Assembly (NCBI RefSeq): GCF_000013405.1
Contig: NC_007759.1
Span: 248,001-312,000, forward strand
DNA length: 64,000 bases
Source of the DNA: Syntrophus aciditrophicus SB
GTDB taxonomy: Bacteria; Desulfobacterota; Syntrophia; Syntrophales; Syntrophaceae
Direction: 5' to 3'
The notes beneath the pieces were generated by a model that saw nothing but the letters and a program-made list of their open reading frames with translations, had not been told where the DNA came from and did not search any database. A program made the position numbers and the translations under genes. Shown in pieces: positions 26,984-35,391 of the stretch (position 1 is its first letter; each line of letters opens with the position of its first letter).

Positions 26984-27838
26984 GTGACCGTGGCGATGCG
27001 TCCGGATATTCAGGAAAGTTCCGAGGAAAAAGCAGGGTGGAATGCCATCAGGCTGCTGTCCTGGCCGTTTGCCCAACTCGGAAGATCGGTGATCAGCTGG
27101 ATCAACAATTCCGGGGCTGCGGCCATCTTCCTACTGCTCGCTGCCCTGAAAATCTTCCGTCCCCGGCAGCTGATGAAGATCACTCAGCAGATCTATTATA
27201 TCGGGGCGCGTTCCACGATGATTATCATGCTGGTCGGGCTTTTTACCGGCATGGTCCTGGGGCTCCAGTCCTACCATGCCCTGGTTCAGGTGGGCGCGGA
27301 AGGGGCGCTCGGCACCCTCGTCGCCCTGTCGCTGATTCGGGAACTGGGCCCTGTTCTCACGGCGATCATGATAACCGCCAGGGCCGGTTCGGCGATAACA
27401 GCCCAGATCGGTATTGAACGCATCTCGGAGCAGATTGACGCTCTTGACACCATGCACATTGATCCATTGAGATACCTCATCAGCCCGAGAATCGCGGCGG
27501 CAATCATCAGTTTTCCCGTGCTTACGGCGCTCTTTGACCTCATCGGCATACTGGGCAGTTACATTTCCGGGGTCCTGATCATGGGAGCGAATGCCGGCAC
27601 CTTTTTTCATCGGGTTCAGTCCAGCGTGGAAATGTCGGATGTCAACGAGGGATTTATCAAGGCCATTGTTTTTGCTGTTATCGTTTCCACCGTCTGCTGT
27701 TATCAGGGCTATTTTGCCCACATGCGTCCGGACAGCCACGGGGCCAAGGCCGTCGGCCTCTCCACAACCTCGGCCGTTGTGCTTTCCTGCGTGCTGATTC
27801 TGGTATCGGATTACGTGGTCACTTCTCTTCTGATTTAG
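26984..27838 (+). CDS. mlaE: MlaE-type ABC transporter permease
   Basis: Permease of the Mla phospholipid-transport ABC complex in the inner membrane. It has about five hydrophobic segments and the MlaE signature around LIRELGPVLTAIMITARAGSAI, then EIDALDTM-like ISEQIDALDTMHIDPLRYL. GTG at 26984 is the longest start. GTG 26990 has better spacing to GGAG, and ATG 26996 is also possible. It is the first gene of mlaE-F-D-C-A. Confidence 0.93.
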   Translation: MTVAMRPDIQESSEEKAGWNAIRLLSWPFAQLGRSVISWINNSGAAAIFLLLAALKIFRPRQLMKITQQIYYIGARSTMIIMLVGLFTGMVLGLQSYHALVQVGAEGALGTLVALSLIRELGPVLTAIMITARAGSAITAQIGIERISEQIDALDTMHIDPLRYLISPRIAAAIISFPVLTALFDLIGILGSYISGVLIMGANAGTFFHRVQSSVEMSDVNEGFIKAIVFAVIVSTVCCYQGYFAHMRPDSHGAKAVGLSTTSAVVLSCVLILVSDYVVTSLLI

Positions 27839-27846
27839 AGGAGCTT

Positions 27847-29088
27847 ATGGATATACCATTGATTGAATTTCAGGACGTGACGAAACGCTTCGGAGACCGA
27901 ACCGTTCTGGACCGGGTCAACCTGAAGATCTATGAAGGGGAGGTCACAACCATCATCGGCCTCAGCGGCGGGGGGAAAAGCGTTCTTCTCAAGCATATCA
28001 TCGGTTTGCTCAAACCGGATGAAGGGACTATTCTTTTCCGGGGAAAGCCTCTGAACGGGATGTCCAAAAAAGAGAGGTATGCCGCCCTCGGGAGGATGAG
28101 TTACATGTTTCAGGACAATGCGCTTTTCGATTCCATGACCGTTTATGAAAATATTGCGCTGCCTCTCCAGGAGACGATGAACCTGAAAAAAAAGGAAATC
28201 GAGCGCCGGGTCATGGCGAGAATCGAACAGACGGAACTCATCGACGCTGTTCACAAGTATCCCTCCGAACTCTCAGGGGGCATGCAGAAACGAGTGGCCC
28301 TGGCGCGGGCGCTCGTCATCGATCCGCAGATCGTCCTGTTCGATGAACCTACTTCCGGTCAGGATCCCGTCCGGAAAAACGCGATTTTGAGCATGATTGC
28401 CCAGTATCAGAGAAAATTCGGATTTACAGCGGTTCTGGTGAGTCATGAAATTCCAGATGTATATTTTATTTCCAACCGGATTCTCGCTCTTTATGATCGA
28501 ACCATCGTTTTTCAGGGGACTGTGGAGGAGCTTGAAGATTTCGAGCACCCGTTCAAGGATGAAGTCATCCGCAGTCTGGAAGGGCTGCAGGAAGAGTTGA
28601 CGGGGCTGCGGTCCAAGCGGCAGTTCAAGGTCCTCTATCATGCGAATCTGAAACGCAGCGCATTGGGTGAGAGCTATACGGTCCTGGTTTTCACTCTGGA
28701 GGCTCTGGATGCCGTTATCACCGCTTTGGGTTACGATGCGGCGCAAAAGACGATTCATTACATGGGATTGTTTATTGATAAACACTTTGCTCCCATCGGG
28801 GGCTTTTCCACCCGTATCAGTTTTAACGAATTTGTGACCATGCTTCCCTATTCGGATCGGGCTGAGGCAGAGGCCATTGTGAAGGATTTTATCCCCGATC
28901 TGCAGGAAGGAATCCGTCAAATCCAGGAGGGAACAAGGAGGAAGGCGACTTCCGGAGAATGCATCGAATTTGTCGTTCATGCCGGACTGGCCCAGGGGAA
29001 CCCTCTGGAAGAAATAGATTCCGTCATCGAGTCCGCAAAGCGTCAACAAAAAGAAATTGGCCGACTACAGTGCGCCACGCAGGAGTGA
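27847..29088 (+). CDS. mlaF: MlaF-type ABC ATPase with C-terminal degenerate GGDEF-like domain
   Basis: Residues 1-250 are a normal Mla ATPase: Walker A GLSGGGKS, Q-loop FQDNALFDSMTVYEN, signature LSGGMQKR, Walker B VLFDEPTSGQDP and switch His in VSHEI. MlaF proteins usually end near residue 270; this one has 413. The extra part (about 258-405) follows the GGDEF pattern: LEALDAVITALGYDAAQKTI at the IDxFKxxND...GH..GD position, SFNEFVTMLPYSDRAEAEAI at the GGDEF loop, and VVHAGLA...EEIDSVIESAKRQQKEIGRL at the C-terminal helix. The catalytic GG and Asp are lost, so it should not make c-di-GMP. It follows mlaE by 8 nt and precedes mlaD. Confidence 0.93.
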   Translation: MDIPLIEFQDVTKRFGDRTVLDRVNLKIYEGEVTTIIGLSGGGKSVLLKHIIGLLKPDEGTILFRGKPLNGMSKKERYAALGRMSYMFQDNALFDSMTVYENIALPLQETMNLKKKEIERRVMARIEQTELIDAVHKYPSELSGGMQKRVALARALVIDPQIVLFDEPTSGQDPVRKNAILSMIAQYQRKFGFTAVLVSHEIPDVYFISNRILALYDRTIVFQGTVEELEDFEHPFKDEVIRSLEGLQEELTGLRSKRQFKVLYHANLKRSALGESYTVLVFTLEALDAVITALGYDAAQKTIHYMGLFIDKHFAPIGGFSTRISFNEFVTMLPYSDRAEAEAIVKDFIPDLQEGIRQIQEGTRRKATSGECIEFVVHAGLAQGNPLEEIDSVIESAKRQQKEIGRLQCATQE

Positions 29089-29092
29089 ATTC

Positions 29093-29575
29093 ATGAAAAA
29101 GTACGCCATGGAAACAACGGTAGGCATCTTTCTCGCTGTCGGAATTATCCTGATCGGGTACATGACCGTGAAACTCGGTCATGTCTCCCTTTTCGGCGAT
29201 GACACCTATAAATTGTCTGCCCGCTTTACCTCGGTGTCCGGTCTGCGGTCAGGCAGTCCTGTGAATATGCTGGGCATCGAAATCGGCAGGGTGGAAAAGC
29301 TTGCCATAGACCAGCAGGATCTGCGGGCTGTCGTGGAAATGAGTATCAGGAAGGACATCAAGATCTATGACGACGCTATTGCCTCCATCAAAACGGAAGG
29401 ACTCATCGGTGACAAATATCTCAGCATCGATCCGGGGGGCGGCGGAGATCCTCTTCAGCCGGGCGGGACAATTACGGAAACGCAGCCGGCGCTGGATATC
29501 GAGAACCTCGTCAGCAAGTACGCCTTCGGAGAGGTAAAAAAAGCGGACAGTACGGATAATACAGACAAAAAATAA
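29093..29575 (+). CDS. mlaD: MlaD-type MCE-domain protein
   Basis: A 160-residue periplasmic protein with an N-terminal membrane anchor (about 9-26, VGIFLAVGIILIGYMTV) and one MCE domain (about 38-118: ARFTSVSGLRSGSPVNMLGIEIGRV, IKTEGLIGDKYLSIDPG). It forms the hexameric lipid-binding ring of the Mla complex. ATG at 29093 has AGGAG upstream; its start lies just after the mlaF stop. Confidence 0.94.
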   Translation: MKKYAMETTVGIFLAVGIILIGYMTVKLGHVSLFGDDTYKLSARFTSVSGLRSGSPVNMLGIEIGRVEKLAIDQQDLRAVVEMSIRKDIKIYDDAIASIKTEGLIGDKYLSIDPGGGGDPLQPGGTITETQPALDIENLVSKYAFGEVKKADSTDNTDKK

Positions 29576-29587
29576 AAAGGATGAATT

Positions 29588-30184
29588 ATGAAGAGACTGT
29601 TCATGAACGTTATTTTCCTGTTGCTTCTGCTGTTGCCTTCATCTGTATTTGCCGGTGTGCCTCTGGATACGGTTCAGGTCAATGTGAACAAGGTGCTTGA
29701 GGTTCTGCGCGATCCGGCACTCAAGCCGGCGTCAGCCAAAACGGTAAAAAAAGAGAAACTCCGGGTGATCTACGAGCGCATGTTCGATGAGGTCGAACTG
29801 TCCCGGCGCGCCCTGGCGAGACACTGGAACAGCCTCAACGCCGCTCAGCGTCAGGAATTCGTTCATCTCTTCCGGCAGGTGCTGGAGAATGCCTACATCG
29901 ACAAAATCCTGTCCTATACGAATGAGAAAATTGTTTTTGACAGAGAGAGAATGCTGTCGGCAAACCAGGCCGAGGTTACGACGAGAATTGTGACGTCTTC
30001 CAAGACGATTCCCATCACCTACCGGGTCATTCAGAAGGGAGGCATCTGGAAGGTCTATGACGTCGTTGTGGAGAACGTCAGTCTGATCCAGAATTACCGT
30101 ACGCAGTTCAATGAAATCCTGAACGGTCAGAAGCCCGAACAACTGCTTCAGACCCTCAGGAAAAAGGTGAAGGAACAGCAGTAA
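29588..30184 (+). CDS. mlaC: MlaC-type periplasmic phospholipid carrier
   Basis: A 198-residue secreted protein with signal peptide MKRLFMNVIFLLLLLLPSSV ending near FAG. The body matches the Ttg2D/MlaC family (FDEVELSRRALARHWNSLN, FVHLFRQVLENAYIDKILSY, VYDVVVENVSLIQNYRTQFN). It ferries phospholipids between outer and inner membrane. AAAGGA ribosome site; 12 nt after mlaD. Confidence 0.93.
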   Translation: MKRLFMNVIFLLLLLLPSSVFAGVPLDTVQVNVNKVLEVLRDPALKPASAKTVKKEKLRVIYERMFDEVELSRRALARHWNSLNAAQRQEFVHLFRQVLENAYIDKILSYTNEKIVFDRERMLSANQAEVTTRIVTSSKTIPITYRVIQKGGIWKVYDVVVENVSLIQNYRTQFNEILNGQKPEQLLQTLRKKVKEQQ

Positions 30185-30216
30185 AATCCAGGCAAAACGA
30201 AAGAGGGGTTCTGTCC

Positions 30217-31266
30217 ATGAAAAAGCTCCGCTTATCCGTTTTTTTTCTTCTTGTCCTTAGCATTGTTGCGGGTTCCGCCGATCGATCGGATGCTTCGATT
30301 TTCCCGGCGGGAACTGTGGCGCCCTTACAGCAGGGGATTGCAGGAGAATCCATTCATGAAGCCCCTGTTGTTCGGGGATTGCCGGAAATGTCTGCAACGC
30401 CCGGGCCGATGCATGTCCAAGGCATGCAGATTTGCGCTGCCGCAGCCGTAAGGACTGAAGAGAAGGCAGAAGGAGACGAAGAAGCCGGGAACGTTTCCGA
30501 CCCGATGGAATCCCTTAATGCGCCGGAGGCGGAAGGTGCAGAGGAAACAGATGTTTCCGATGACCTGGAATCGGACTATCTGCCGGAAGAAGGTGAGGAG
30601 CAGCCGACAGTAACGATCTCCGATCCCCTGGAGCCCTTCAACCGGGCCATGTATCATTTCAACGACAAGCTTTATTTCTGGCTGCTCAAGCCCGTGGGCC
30701 AGGCCTATGGCAAGGTTGTACCCGAGCCGGCGCGGATCAGTGTCCGGAATTTCTTTTCCAATCTGGCCTTTCCGTTCCGATTTCTAAGCTGCCTGCTGCA
30801 GGCGGATTTCCGCGGCGTTGCCACGGAAACAGGCCGTTTCACCGTCAACACAATCTGGGGTATCGGAGGTTTTCTGGATGCGTCATCGAGCAGGGAGTTG
30901 AATATCCCGAAACAGGATGTGGATCTGGGGCAGACCCTCGGTGTTTACGGTGTGGGGCATGGGTTTTATTTCGTCTGGCCGGTATTCGGTCCTTCCAGTC
31001 TGCGGGATTCCGCAGACATCGTGGGTGGATTTTTCCTCGATCCCGTTAATTATCTGAATCCCTGGTACACGCCGGCGGCCGTTCATGGATATGAAGCGGT
31101 AAACGAGACCTCCCTGACTATAGGGGATTATGAGGCGCTCAAGGGAGCGGCCATCGATCCTTATGTCTCCATCCGGGATGCCTTTGTCCAGTACCGGAAG
31201 AAGAAGATTGACGCCCGGAAGGTCAAGATGGAACATTCTGGATCGGTGGAAACGCAGAAAAAATGA
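30217..31266 (+). CDS. mlaA: MlaA/VacJ family protein with acidic repeat insert
   Basis: A 349-residue outer-membrane component of the Mla pathway. The MlaA domain starts near 135 (SDPLEPFNRAMYHFND) and continues with RISVRNFFSNLAFPFRF, RFTVNTIWGIGGFLD, GQTLGVYGVGHGFYFVWPVFGPS (in part) and DPVNYLNPWY. The signal sequence (1-26) has no lipobox cysteine, whereas MlaA is normally a lipoprotein. Between signal and domain is a 108-residue linker. Its acidic part repeats the motif SDPMES (94), SDDLES (114), SDPLEP (135). Confidence 0.93.
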   Translation: MKKLRLSVFFLLVLSIVAGSADRSDASIFPAGTVAPLQQGIAGESIHEAPVVRGLPEMSATPGPMHVQGMQICAAAAVRTEEKAEGDEEAGNVSDPMESLNAPEAEGAEETDVSDDLESDYLPEEGEEQPTVTISDPLEPFNRAMYHFNDKLYFWLLKPVGQAYGKVVPEPARISVRNFFSNLAFPFRFLSCLLQADFRGVATETGRFTVNTIWGIGGFLDASSSRELNIPKQDVDLGQTLGVYGVGHGFYFVWPVFGPSSLRDSADIVGGFFLDPVNYLNPWYTPAAVHGYEAVNETSLTIGDYEALKGAAIDPYVSIRDAFVQYRKKKIDARKVKMEHSGSVETQKK

Positions 31267-31283
31267 CCGGACGGTAAGGGTCG

Positions 31284-31301
31284 AGCAAGGGCATCCTTGC
31301 T
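31284..31301 (+). terminator. Short hairpin after mlaA
   Basis: AGCAAGG pairs with CCTTGCT around a GCAT loop, 18 nt after the mlaA stop. There is no T-run, so it is at most a weak terminator before the barrel protein gene. Confidence 0.35.
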
Positions 31302-31358
31302 GCAAAGCCTCAAGGAGACTGTGTCGCAGGCAGAACAAAAGGAAATCGGGGGGACGGA

Positions 31359-32159
31359 ATGATTGAGAAAATTCTTAAATTCACAACGATTGTCTTTCTG
31401 ATCTTATTTTTGATTTCAGGAACCGCTGCCGCGGGCGGCCTTTTCGGTCCACCGCAGCCTCTTTCCAGGAAGGACGGCGGGTTGAATACCGCCATCGGAT
31501 ATGCGCACCATGAGAATAAATTCGAGAATGGTGAAGAATACGTCATCAGGCAGAAGCAGATTTACTCGCAGGCAGCCTGGGGTGCCAGTAATCTCTGGGA
31601 AGTATATGGAAGAATCGGCATCGCCGATCTGGAAATCGACGATGCCTTTCGATCCTCTGGATCGACAACGTCGTCCCGATTAGATTTCGAAGACAGGGAA
31701 AACATCTTTGGCGCCCTGGGGGCGAAGGTCTTCTATCCCTTCCGGAAGACCCTTGGAATCGGAATCTTCATCCAGGGTTCTTACTTCTTCAGCGACTTCA
31801 GGGACAACGTTTCGGGCATTTCAAATGGCAGATTTTATACCACGGAACTCAAAGTGAAAAACCTCTGGGATATTGAATCGGGAATCGGTCTGCAGGCCGT
31901 AGGACCCTGTGGGATCAAACTGTATGCCGGACCCTATGTCTATTATTCCGAAGCCGATGTATCCCCGTCGAGGAGCATTGCGGGACTTCGATTGGCGGCC
32001 GGCGAGGGTACGATAAAAAACAGGAGGGAGGCGGGAGGCTTTGCGGGTATTCTTGTGCCTCTGGGCAAAGGGTTTCATCTGAATATGGAAGGCCGGTATT
32101 CCGAGAAGTTTTCGGCTGGGATTGCCGTTTCCTACACCTATCAGAATCGCCGGCCGTAA
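31359..32159 (+). CDS. Outer-membrane beta-barrel protein
   Basis: A 266-residue protein with a signal peptide (about 1-25, FLILFLISGTAAAGG). The rest alternates in short amphipathic strands (LNTAIGYAHHENKF, QAAWGASNLWEVYGRIGIA, GIFIQGSYFFSDF, LYAGPYVYYSEADV, AGIAVSYTYQNRRP), the pattern of a small outer-membrane barrel. It lies directly after the Mla operon and may be cotranscribed with it. No specific family is recognised and there is no evidence for a cargo. Confidence 0.75.
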   Translation: MIEKILKFTTIVFLILFLISGTAAAGGLFGPPQPLSRKDGGLNTAIGYAHHENKFENGEEYVIRQKQIYSQAAWGASNLWEVYGRIGIADLEIDDAFRSSGSTTSSRLDFEDRENIFGALGAKVFYPFRKTLGIGIFIQGSYFFSDFRDNVSGISNGRFYTTELKVKNLWDIESGIGLQAVGPCGIKLYAGPYVYYSEADVSPSRSIAGLRLAAGEGTIKNRREAGGFAGILVPLGKGFHLNMEGRYSEKFSAGIAVSYTYQNRRP

Positions 32160-32209
32160 GGTTTTTCGGCCTGAGGGCCTTCTCGCGGAATTATTGTATC
32201 TACAAGAAG

Positions 32210-32572
32210 TTATGAGGGGTCGGAAAGATCGGCGATTTTTCCTGCGTAGTTTTTGAGCAGGGTATCCATCTTCCGGATGCAGGGTTGCCAGGTCTTGAGG
32301 AAATGATCCCAGAAAAAGGTCTGGACCAGGACGAAGCGATTGCGGGCTGACCCGGCGTGCTTCATTTTCTCTTCGAAGGACGTCTGCAGAGTGCGCAATC
32401 GCCGGCGCCTGTCTTTATCTTCAATGCCGTTGAAAAATTCGTCAAGAAGCCGTTTGCGCTCCCGTTCGAAGGTCAGGCGGTCTTCCACAAAGAGCCTGGC
32501 CATGTATTCGTGTCGTTTCAGATATTCCGCTTGCCGCTGTTCCTTCTCTTCTTCCCATCGAAACCGGTCCAT
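32210..32572 (-). CDS. DUF3135-like helical protein
   Basis: A 120-residue, highly charged, helical cytoplasmic protein. The region FERERKRLLDEFFNGIEDKDRRRRLRTLQ, followed by helices ending in FWDHFLKTW, resembles the DUF3135 pattern of unknown function (paraphrase from memory). ATG at 32572 was chosen because GAGGAGG lies 6 nt upstream; an upstream start at 32626 adds an unrelated tail. It converges with the barrel-protein gene. Confidence 0.6.
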   Translation of the reverse strand: MDRFRWEEEKEQRQAEYLKRHEYMARLFVEDRLTFERERKRLLDEFFNGIEDKDRRRRLRTLQTSFEEKMKHAGSARNRFVLVQTFFWDHFLKTWQPCIRKMDTLLKNYAGKIADLSDPS

Positions 32573-32928
32573 GGAAAGCCTCCTCGCTTCAGGAAACAAA
32601 CGAACATGTTGATTCTCCTCCAGCACTCAGAAAGGGGTGCCGAGATGACTGTCGCTTTAAACACTGCAGAACTTTTCTTAATATTTAACACCAGTTCCAC
32701 ACTCTGTCAAAGTGCAATTTCCCGGTCGGAACCCCTGATATGACAGGTTTGTCCCGTTCCGGGTCATAAAAGATATCAAGGCGGCGAGGCAGAGGCGGGG
32801 CAGGCGTATACAATCCAACCATCGAGGAATCGATCATGAAGACGGCGAAGAGAGCGCTTTGACATGGAATTGCATGACATGGTCATCCGTCGATCATTTC
32901 AATGAAGGAAAAACTGGAGGGTATCAGA

Positions 32929-33990
32929 ATGGACGACACAATGAAAGCGATGGTGTACCGTGGGCCCGGTCGGTACGGCTTGGAAGATGTCCCGGCGCCC
33001 GTCATCCTGGAACCCGATGATGTCATTGGCAGGGTCACGTTATCGTCGATTTCGGGCAGCGATGTTCAGATTGTCCATGGCGGCCTGCCGGAAGTTAGAA
33101 CTCCGCTGATCGTCGGCCACGAATTCTGCGCTGAAATCATGGAAGTCGGTCCAGCGGTGAAAAGTCTGAATGTCGGAGATCGGGTCGTCGTCTCCTGCGT
33201 CGCCTTCTGCGGGGAATGCCGGTCCTGCAGACAGGGCCTCCATGCCCGCTGCGAAAAGACGGGGTTCGGCTCTTTCGGGATGAATGGGCCGGACGGCGGC
33301 CAGGCGGAATACGTACGCCTCCCGGGGGCCGATCGTTACTGTTTCAAAATTCCCGAATCCCTGACTTTTCAGGATGTCCTGTTCTGCGGCGATGTCCTGT
33401 CGGCGGGCTATTACGGGGCGGAAATGGGGGACATTCAACGCGGTGAAACGGTGGTCGTGGTGGGCGCCGGTCCGGTCGGTCTGTGCGCCATGGCGTCGGC
33501 AAGGCTCCGGGAACCGTCGCGGATTATCGCCGTCGACACCAATCCGTACCGGCTGGATGCGGCCCTGAAAGCAGGCGTGGCGGATCTGGCCCTCAACCCA
33601 GTGAAGGATCGCGTTGTTGAAATCGTCCAGGGACTTACCGATGGGCGGGGCGCCGACAAAACCATCGAATGCGCGGGCATGCAGACCACGTTCGATATCG
33701 CCTTCCAGGCCGTCCGGGGCGGAGGGAAAATCGCTACCGCCAGCATTTTTCAAAAACCGGTGACTGTTCCTCTGGATGCCGCCTGGGGCAGAAATATCAG
33801 CCTGAGCTGGGGGTTCGCGCCGATCGATCGGATTCCGAAACTGATCAGGCTGATCGAAGAGGGAAAAATCAATACCGGCTTCTTATGCACCCATCAAGCG
33901 CCGTTAAACGACATCCTGCGAGGCTACGACATCTTCGGCAACAGGAAGGACGGCTGCCTGAAGTGGCTGGTGACGCCATGGGAACATTAG
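32929..33990 (+). CDS. Zinc-dependent alcohol dehydrogenase family protein
   Basis: A 353-residue MDR-superfamily oxidoreductase. The catalytic-zinc motif is PLIVGHEFCAEIMEVG. The structural-zinc cysteines are in CGECRSCRQGLHARC. The NAD(P)-binding motif is VVVVGAGPVGLCAM, with AVDTNPYRLDAAL after it. The usual catalytic Cys/Asp region has SSISGSDVQIVHG, in which Ser replaces the first zinc-ligand Cys of most ADHs. Substrate unknown. The start at 32929 has GGAGG 8 nt upstream. It stands alone beside a decayed region. Confidence 0.88.
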   Translation: MDDTMKAMVYRGPGRYGLEDVPAPVILEPDDVIGRVTLSSISGSDVQIVHGGLPEVRTPLIVGHEFCAEIMEVGPAVKSLNVGDRVVVSCVAFCGECRSCRQGLHARCEKTGFGSFGMNGPDGGQAEYVRLPGADRYCFKIPESLTFQDVLFCGDVLSAGYYGAEMGDIQRGETVVVVGAGPVGLCAMASARLREPSRIIAVDTNPYRLDAALKAGVADLALNPVKDRVVEIVQGLTDGRGADKTIECAGMQTTFDIAFQAVRGGGKIATASIFQKPVTVPLDAAWGRNISLSWGFAPIDRIPKLIRLIEEGKINTGFLCTHQAPLNDILRGYDIFGNRKDGCLKWLVTPWEH

Positions 33991-34155
33991 AATTTATGCA
34001 GAGCTCCTCGATATTTAGAACTCTGTTTCCTGCGTAATTGCCGCCGGATGCCTGTATTTAGCAACTTTCAATCGGCTGCCCTTTCAAATCAGGTGATTCC
34101 GGGCACGGAACAGGAGGATATGCCGCGACAGCAATCCGGCAATCCTGAGTGACGA

Positions 34156-34469
34156 TTATTGATAAAGTTGCCGGAGGGGCTTCAGGAAGTTCAGTTCCAT
34201 GGCCTCCAGACTGTCGAGGAGAACGGACATTTCCTGCCTGGAAAGATAACCTTTCTCATGTGCATGAACATGGTGGGAGGCTCCGGCTGCACCTCCTCGG
34301 GAAAAAGGTGAATCTGCCGTTTCTTTTTTGCCTTTTCTTTAGACTTGGCCTGCCGTTTTACGATTGCATTCTTATTTTTCTTCATCATCTGCCTGTATCT
34401 ATGGTTTTGATCCTGAAATTGTATCCGCTTGCCGATCAGGGAGCAGGGAATTCCGCCTTGAAATGTCAT
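34156..34469 (-). pseudogene. Small frameshifted gene
   Basis: A minus-strand frame from 34469 codes for a basic segment, then KKRQIHLFPEEVQPEPP. The natural continuation appears in another frame: HAHEKGYLSRQEMSVLLDSL and then MELNFLKPLRQLYQ to a stop at 34156. One frameshift near 34255 would join them. The product family is unknown. It could also be two unrelated short frames. Confidence 0.35.
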
Positions 34470-34594
34470 ACGCCATGTATGAGACTTCCAAGATCAAAAA
34501 TCTGCTTATAGAGCTACTTCGAAATAGTCCGGCAATTATTCATGCGGCGGGCGCCACACAACTGGATTACAGTAACTCCTTTAACGATCTGCAG

Positions 34595-35056
34595 CTATTC
34601 CAAAGAAATCATCAGTTCTGACTTCCATTTCCTGAAACTGCCGGATCGAACCGCTTCGGATAAGGCATCGTAATCATTGGCGTGAGGAACTTGAACAGTA
34701 TCTCAGCGGTAATTTCTTGAATTCAAGGGCTTTGTTCAATTCCTCGAAATGTCTGCTGCCATCGCGATGCTTGACGACATTTTTCTTCGAATCATCACCA
34801 TCCTTTTTAATTTCCACGATAAGGATGTCATTCCCTTTTTAAGAATGACGTCAGGGTTTAAATTTTCCTGCCTTGTTATCGCCTTTGCCTTCGTTTCCGG
34901 TTTCTATGAGTAGGGAAAGAAGTAAGATGCTTTATCGGGATTCTTGATGAAGGAATCGATGAGGTCGGCATGGTCGTAAAACTTTTGCATGAAACGGCAT
35001 TCTGGAGTGCAGGAAACGTAAACGATTCCCAAGGGGGTTTTGAGTTTCTTTTTATC
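34595..35056 (-). pseudogene. Decayed C-terminal part of a helicase/nuclease
   Basis: Read across at least four frame changes, the minus strand gives a continuous protein tail. It runs TPECRFMQKFYDHADLIDSF, IKNPDKASYFFPYS, ETGNEGKGDNKAGKFKP, PDVILKKG, DILIVEIKKDGDDSKKNV, HRDGSRHFEELNKAL, RYCFKFLTPNDYDALSEAV, ending SELMISLE. The PD...EIK spacing fits a PD-(D/E)xK nuclease, and the whole resembles the end of DEAD/DEAH helicase or type III restriction-like proteins (family from memory). The helicase part is missing. Confidence 0.55.
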
Positions 35057-35090
35057 GACGTGATGAAGATTATTCTTTAAATTCGGATGA

Positions 35091-35380
35091 TTACGTCCGC
35101 TCTCCTGCAAGGGCATGCCGGATCGAACACCTTTGCCCTCTCCTTTCGATGATGCTCAGGTCAAGAAGAAACTGGACATCGCGATAGGCTGTACCACGCA
35201 CCACATGTCGAGATAGGGCATGGAAACCGGGCCGGAAGCGGGATGTTCGTTGTCAAAAAGAATCGGGCTGCAATGGTTCATCAAAAAGGGGGCCGTGGCA
35301 ATAAAGCCTGAAACGGCGGCCCGCTCCAATTCGAGCTCCTTTTGGACAGAACTGATGAAGACGCGTTTTTTGTCAGATAT
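35091..35380 (-). pseudogene. Internally deleted DUF4062-type gene
   Basis: Directly after rimO the minus strand has an AAGGA site and, where ATG is expected, ATA (35380). The frame then reads SDKKRVFISSVQKELELERA, AVSGFIATAPF and DNEHPASGP, which is the N-terminus of DUF4062 proteins. After about 57 residues it jumps, in another frame, to a winged-helix tail (RGTAYRDVQFLLDLSIIERR) ending at 35091. The AAA/AlbA middle is gone. Start loss, deletion and frameshift make it a clear remnant. Confidence 0.65.
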
Positions 35381-35391
35381 GTCGTTTTCCT

